Below are positions 62,799-64,000 of a DNA stretch of 64,000 bases, piece by piece. How positions within the stretch are numbered: the first letter of the stretch is position 1; the number at the start of each line of letters is the position of its first letter. Both the position numbers and the translations under genes were made by a program. Source of the stretch: Chitinophaga niabensis. Lineage in GTDB: Bacteria; Bacteroidota; Bacteroidia; Chitinophagales; Chitinophagaceae. The notes beneath the pieces were generated by a model, which did not search any database, had not been told where the DNA came from, and was given only the letters and a program-made list of their open reading frames with translations. The DNA lies in contig NZ_FSRA01000002.1 of the NCBI RefSeq assembly GCF_900129465.1, forward strand, positions 2,418,001 to 2,482,000. The letters run 5' to 3'.

Positions 62799-63254
62799 TT
62801 ACAATTTCCCCTTCTTTTCTTTAATCAATTCAATCGCTGTATGAAACTCTCGCACAAGTTTATCATACAAGGAATGATGTTCCTTATAGTTATAACTTAC
62901 CCAGCTAGTGCAAATTTCTTTTAATGGGGTAAGAACATCATTTTTATTACAACTTTCAATGTAAGCTATTGCATCAGCAGTAAATCTGGTTATTGGTAAT
63001 GGACCAAATAAATTATCAGATGAAAAAAGGTAGTATTTATAAATGCTATCGTCAATTAAGCAATTAGCTATTATTGCTACTTCTAAATCTTCTGGTACTT
63101 CAGAATATCCAACATAAACCCCATAAATTTCAATTAGGACACTTTTCCCAAGTAAATCTTCCGTATAAGCCCAATATACATCATAAGAATCTTCCTTATG
63201 AAAACGCTCCAGGTTTACGAATTGAATGTTATGAAGTGCAAACAATTTTTCCAT
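62799..63254 (-). CDS. Hypothetical protein
   Basis: 151 residues, soluble, with 'YDVYWAYTEDLLGKSVLIEI' strand region and a helical Lys-rich C-terminus. Convergent with the HTH gene 9 bp away. Family unknown. Confidence 0.45.
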   Translation of the reverse strand: MEKLFALHNIQFVNLERFHKEDSYDVYWAYTEDLLGKSVLIEIYGVYVGYSEVPEDLEVAIIANCLIDDSIYKYYLFSSDNLFGPLPITRFTADAIAYIESCNKNDVLTPLKEICTSWVSYNYKEHHSLYDKLVREFHTAIELIKEKKGKL

Positions 63255-63422
63255 TGGGCTAAAATAACAGCTTTATCAATACTCCCTGCACATTCCAAAT
63301 TTAAGATTTAATTTATTTTTGGAATATTAATGGTTAAGATATATTTTCGCCTTGTAAAACGCTCATTTATAATTAGTTAAGAGATAGTTGAGAAATATCA
63401 ATATCCTGGAGTGATTAAGGAA

Positions 63423-63470
63423 TTCTAGCAGGTTTATAACCGTTTTGAATAACGGTTGAGTATGCTAGAA
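63423..63470. repeat. Nested palindrome near the element end
   Basis: Outer arms TTCTAGCA/TGCTAGAA and inner arms AACCGTT/AACGGTT are concentric over 48 bp. Position about 130 bp from the tRNA fragment suggests a recombinase or excisionase binding site. Confidence 0.5.
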
Positions 63471-63490
63471 ATATGGATTTATTCGTATTT

Positions 63491-63524
63491 TTGCAAAGTG
63501 TTGTCAATCTTTGTAAAGTGTAGT
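63491..63524. repeat. Two direct repeats spaced 20 bp
   Basis: TTGCAAAGTGTTGT and TTGTAAAGTGTAGT start 20 bp apart, about two helical turns, between the nested palindrome and the tRNA fragment. Pattern is like integrase arm-type sites (inference). Confidence 0.45.
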
Positions 63525-63598
63525 AAGATTTGAAGTAGTTCTTTGATTCCTCGACTAAATTCTTGACTAAAAAGCACAACTCATTGGACCTCAAGGGG

Positions 63599-63631
63599 GT
63601 TTCAGACGGGTTCGAGTCCCGTCCGGTCCGC
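63599..63631 (+). tRNA. 3' fragment of a tRNA gene, candidate attachment site
   Basis: ACGGG-TTCGAGT-CCCGT (63606-63622) is a perfect T arm, followed by CCGGTCC as the 3' acceptor strand and a G discriminator. No D arm, anticodon arm or 5' acceptor (GGACCGG) is found upstream, so it is only the 3' end of a tRNA. Such fragments are left when an element integrates into the 3' end of a tRNA gene. Confidence 0.65.
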
Positions 63632-63645
63632 AAGATTTAGAAGAG

Positions 63646-63669
63646 ACCCGCGCTTGGCGCGGGTTTTTT
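63646..63669 (+). terminator. Intrinsic terminator after the tRNA fragment
   Basis: ACCCGCGC/GCGCGGGT stem with a TTG-centred loop followed by six T; the natural terminator of the tRNA transcript. Confidence 0.8.
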
Positions 63670-63846
63670 GTTTTTAGTCGGGTGTTTATTCGAATTCCCT
63701 TTTTGTTTTCAATGATCTTTACGGAGAATGACAAACTTGAACAAGTTAAAGTTTATTCACGTATTCCCACTCAAGAACTTCTCAGTTAGAAGAAATAATA
63801 ATACCTTAATGATTTAGGGCAACCTCAAATATCCATACTTTCATAT

Positions 63847-64000
63847 ATGACAGTAAGTATTAAGAAAATAGAAGAACGATTTGCGGAATCACAAGACGCT
63901 CTTGTTCTGCAACAATCTGATTTATCCCTTCAGTCCATTTCTGATATGGTTGAAAGCAAGTCAATTGACATTAGCCCAAAATATCAACGTCGAGAGCGAT
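63847..64000 (+). CDS. DUF262-domain protein, N-terminus only (cut by window edge)
   Basis: The frame from the ATG at 63847 stays open to the window end. 'SLQSISDMVESKSIDISPKY' followed by Q-R-R-E-R is the opening of DUF262 (ParB/GmrS-like) proteins, many of which act in modification-dependent restriction. It lies beyond the tRNA fragment, so probably outside the ICE. Confidence 0.65.
   Translation, partial: MTVSIKKIEERFAESQDALVLQQSDLSLQSISDMVESKSIDISPKYQRRER

Noticed and set aside
63599-63631. 3' end of tmRNA
   Set aside because: A T arm and acceptor strand are present, but no tag-coding or pseudoknot regions were seen upstream; a tRNA 3' fragment is the simpler call.
63415-63633. Minus-strand open frame starting MRTGRDSNPSETPL
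   Set aside because: It is the reverse complement of a tRNA T arm, a well-known source of false proteins.
1-64000. CRISPR array
   Set aside because: No run of regularly spaced short direct repeats was seen anywhere in the window.

Overview
The window looks like chromosomal DNA of a low-GC Bacteroidota, most likely Chitinophagaceae or a relative in the Sphingobacteriia/Chitinophagia. This is an inference from family content: a SusC/SusD pair, an ECF sigma factor, TlpA-like thioredoxins with a long C-terminal extension, families of short secreted cysteine peptides, and a Bacteroidales-type RteC/TraE-TraN conjugation region. Almost no gene has a recognisable Shine-Dalgarno sequence, which also fits this phylum.

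Layout. (1) 1-7060: a multicopy cluster of small secreted four-cysteine proteins (eight genes plus one or two remnants) interleaved with three TlpA-like thioredoxin paralogs (one cut by the window edge). The thioredoxin genes share a leader hairpin. The four minus-strand small-protein genes share a separate 33-bp element about 30 bp before the start codon. (2) 7100-15950: an accessory patchwork in which most genes are separated by copies of one palindromic repeat. It holds a NUMOD protein, an AlbA_2 protein, a TPR protein, a Cap4/DUF4297-like nuclease flanked by duplicated 3' ends of an xre gene, and a tandem-duplicated UmuD-like protein. (3) 16380-22350: an ECF sigma factor followed directly by a SusC/SusD uptake pair with no anti-sigma gene. 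(4) 22550-27420: small genes, an orphan response regulator and a RES-Xre toxin-antitoxin pair with a palindromic upstream site. (5) 27840-45500: the integrative conjugative element (ICE) transfer region: a Crp/Fnr regulator, a predicted secreted cysteine-peptidase-like lipoprotein, rteC, then traE, F, G, I, J, K, M and N with associated genes. traG (VirB4-type ATPase) is interrupted inside its Walker A codons by a 44-bp hairpin insertion. (6) 45250-60340: a nested inverted repeat with twin hairpins, then a long plus-strand ICE maintenance/cargo block: MoxR-AAA/VWA/DUF3150, ParB-like, DNA-ligase-like, primase-polymerase, ADP-ribosyltransferase-like and many unknown proteins. (7) 60360-63670: a secreted protein, a DUF1016 nuclease, an excisionase-type HTH gene, then nested palindromes and direct repeats next to a 3' tRNA fragment and a terminator, which looks like an element end. 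(8) A DUF262 gene begins at 63847 and leaves the window.

No integrase, relaxase or VirD4-type coupling protein is visible in the window, so the element is either incomplete or these functions lie outside. The two most unusual observations are the traG P-loop interruption, where identical TCC codons flank a hairpin in otherwise intact transfer genes, and the self-duplicated UmuD with one half lacking the catalytic residues.
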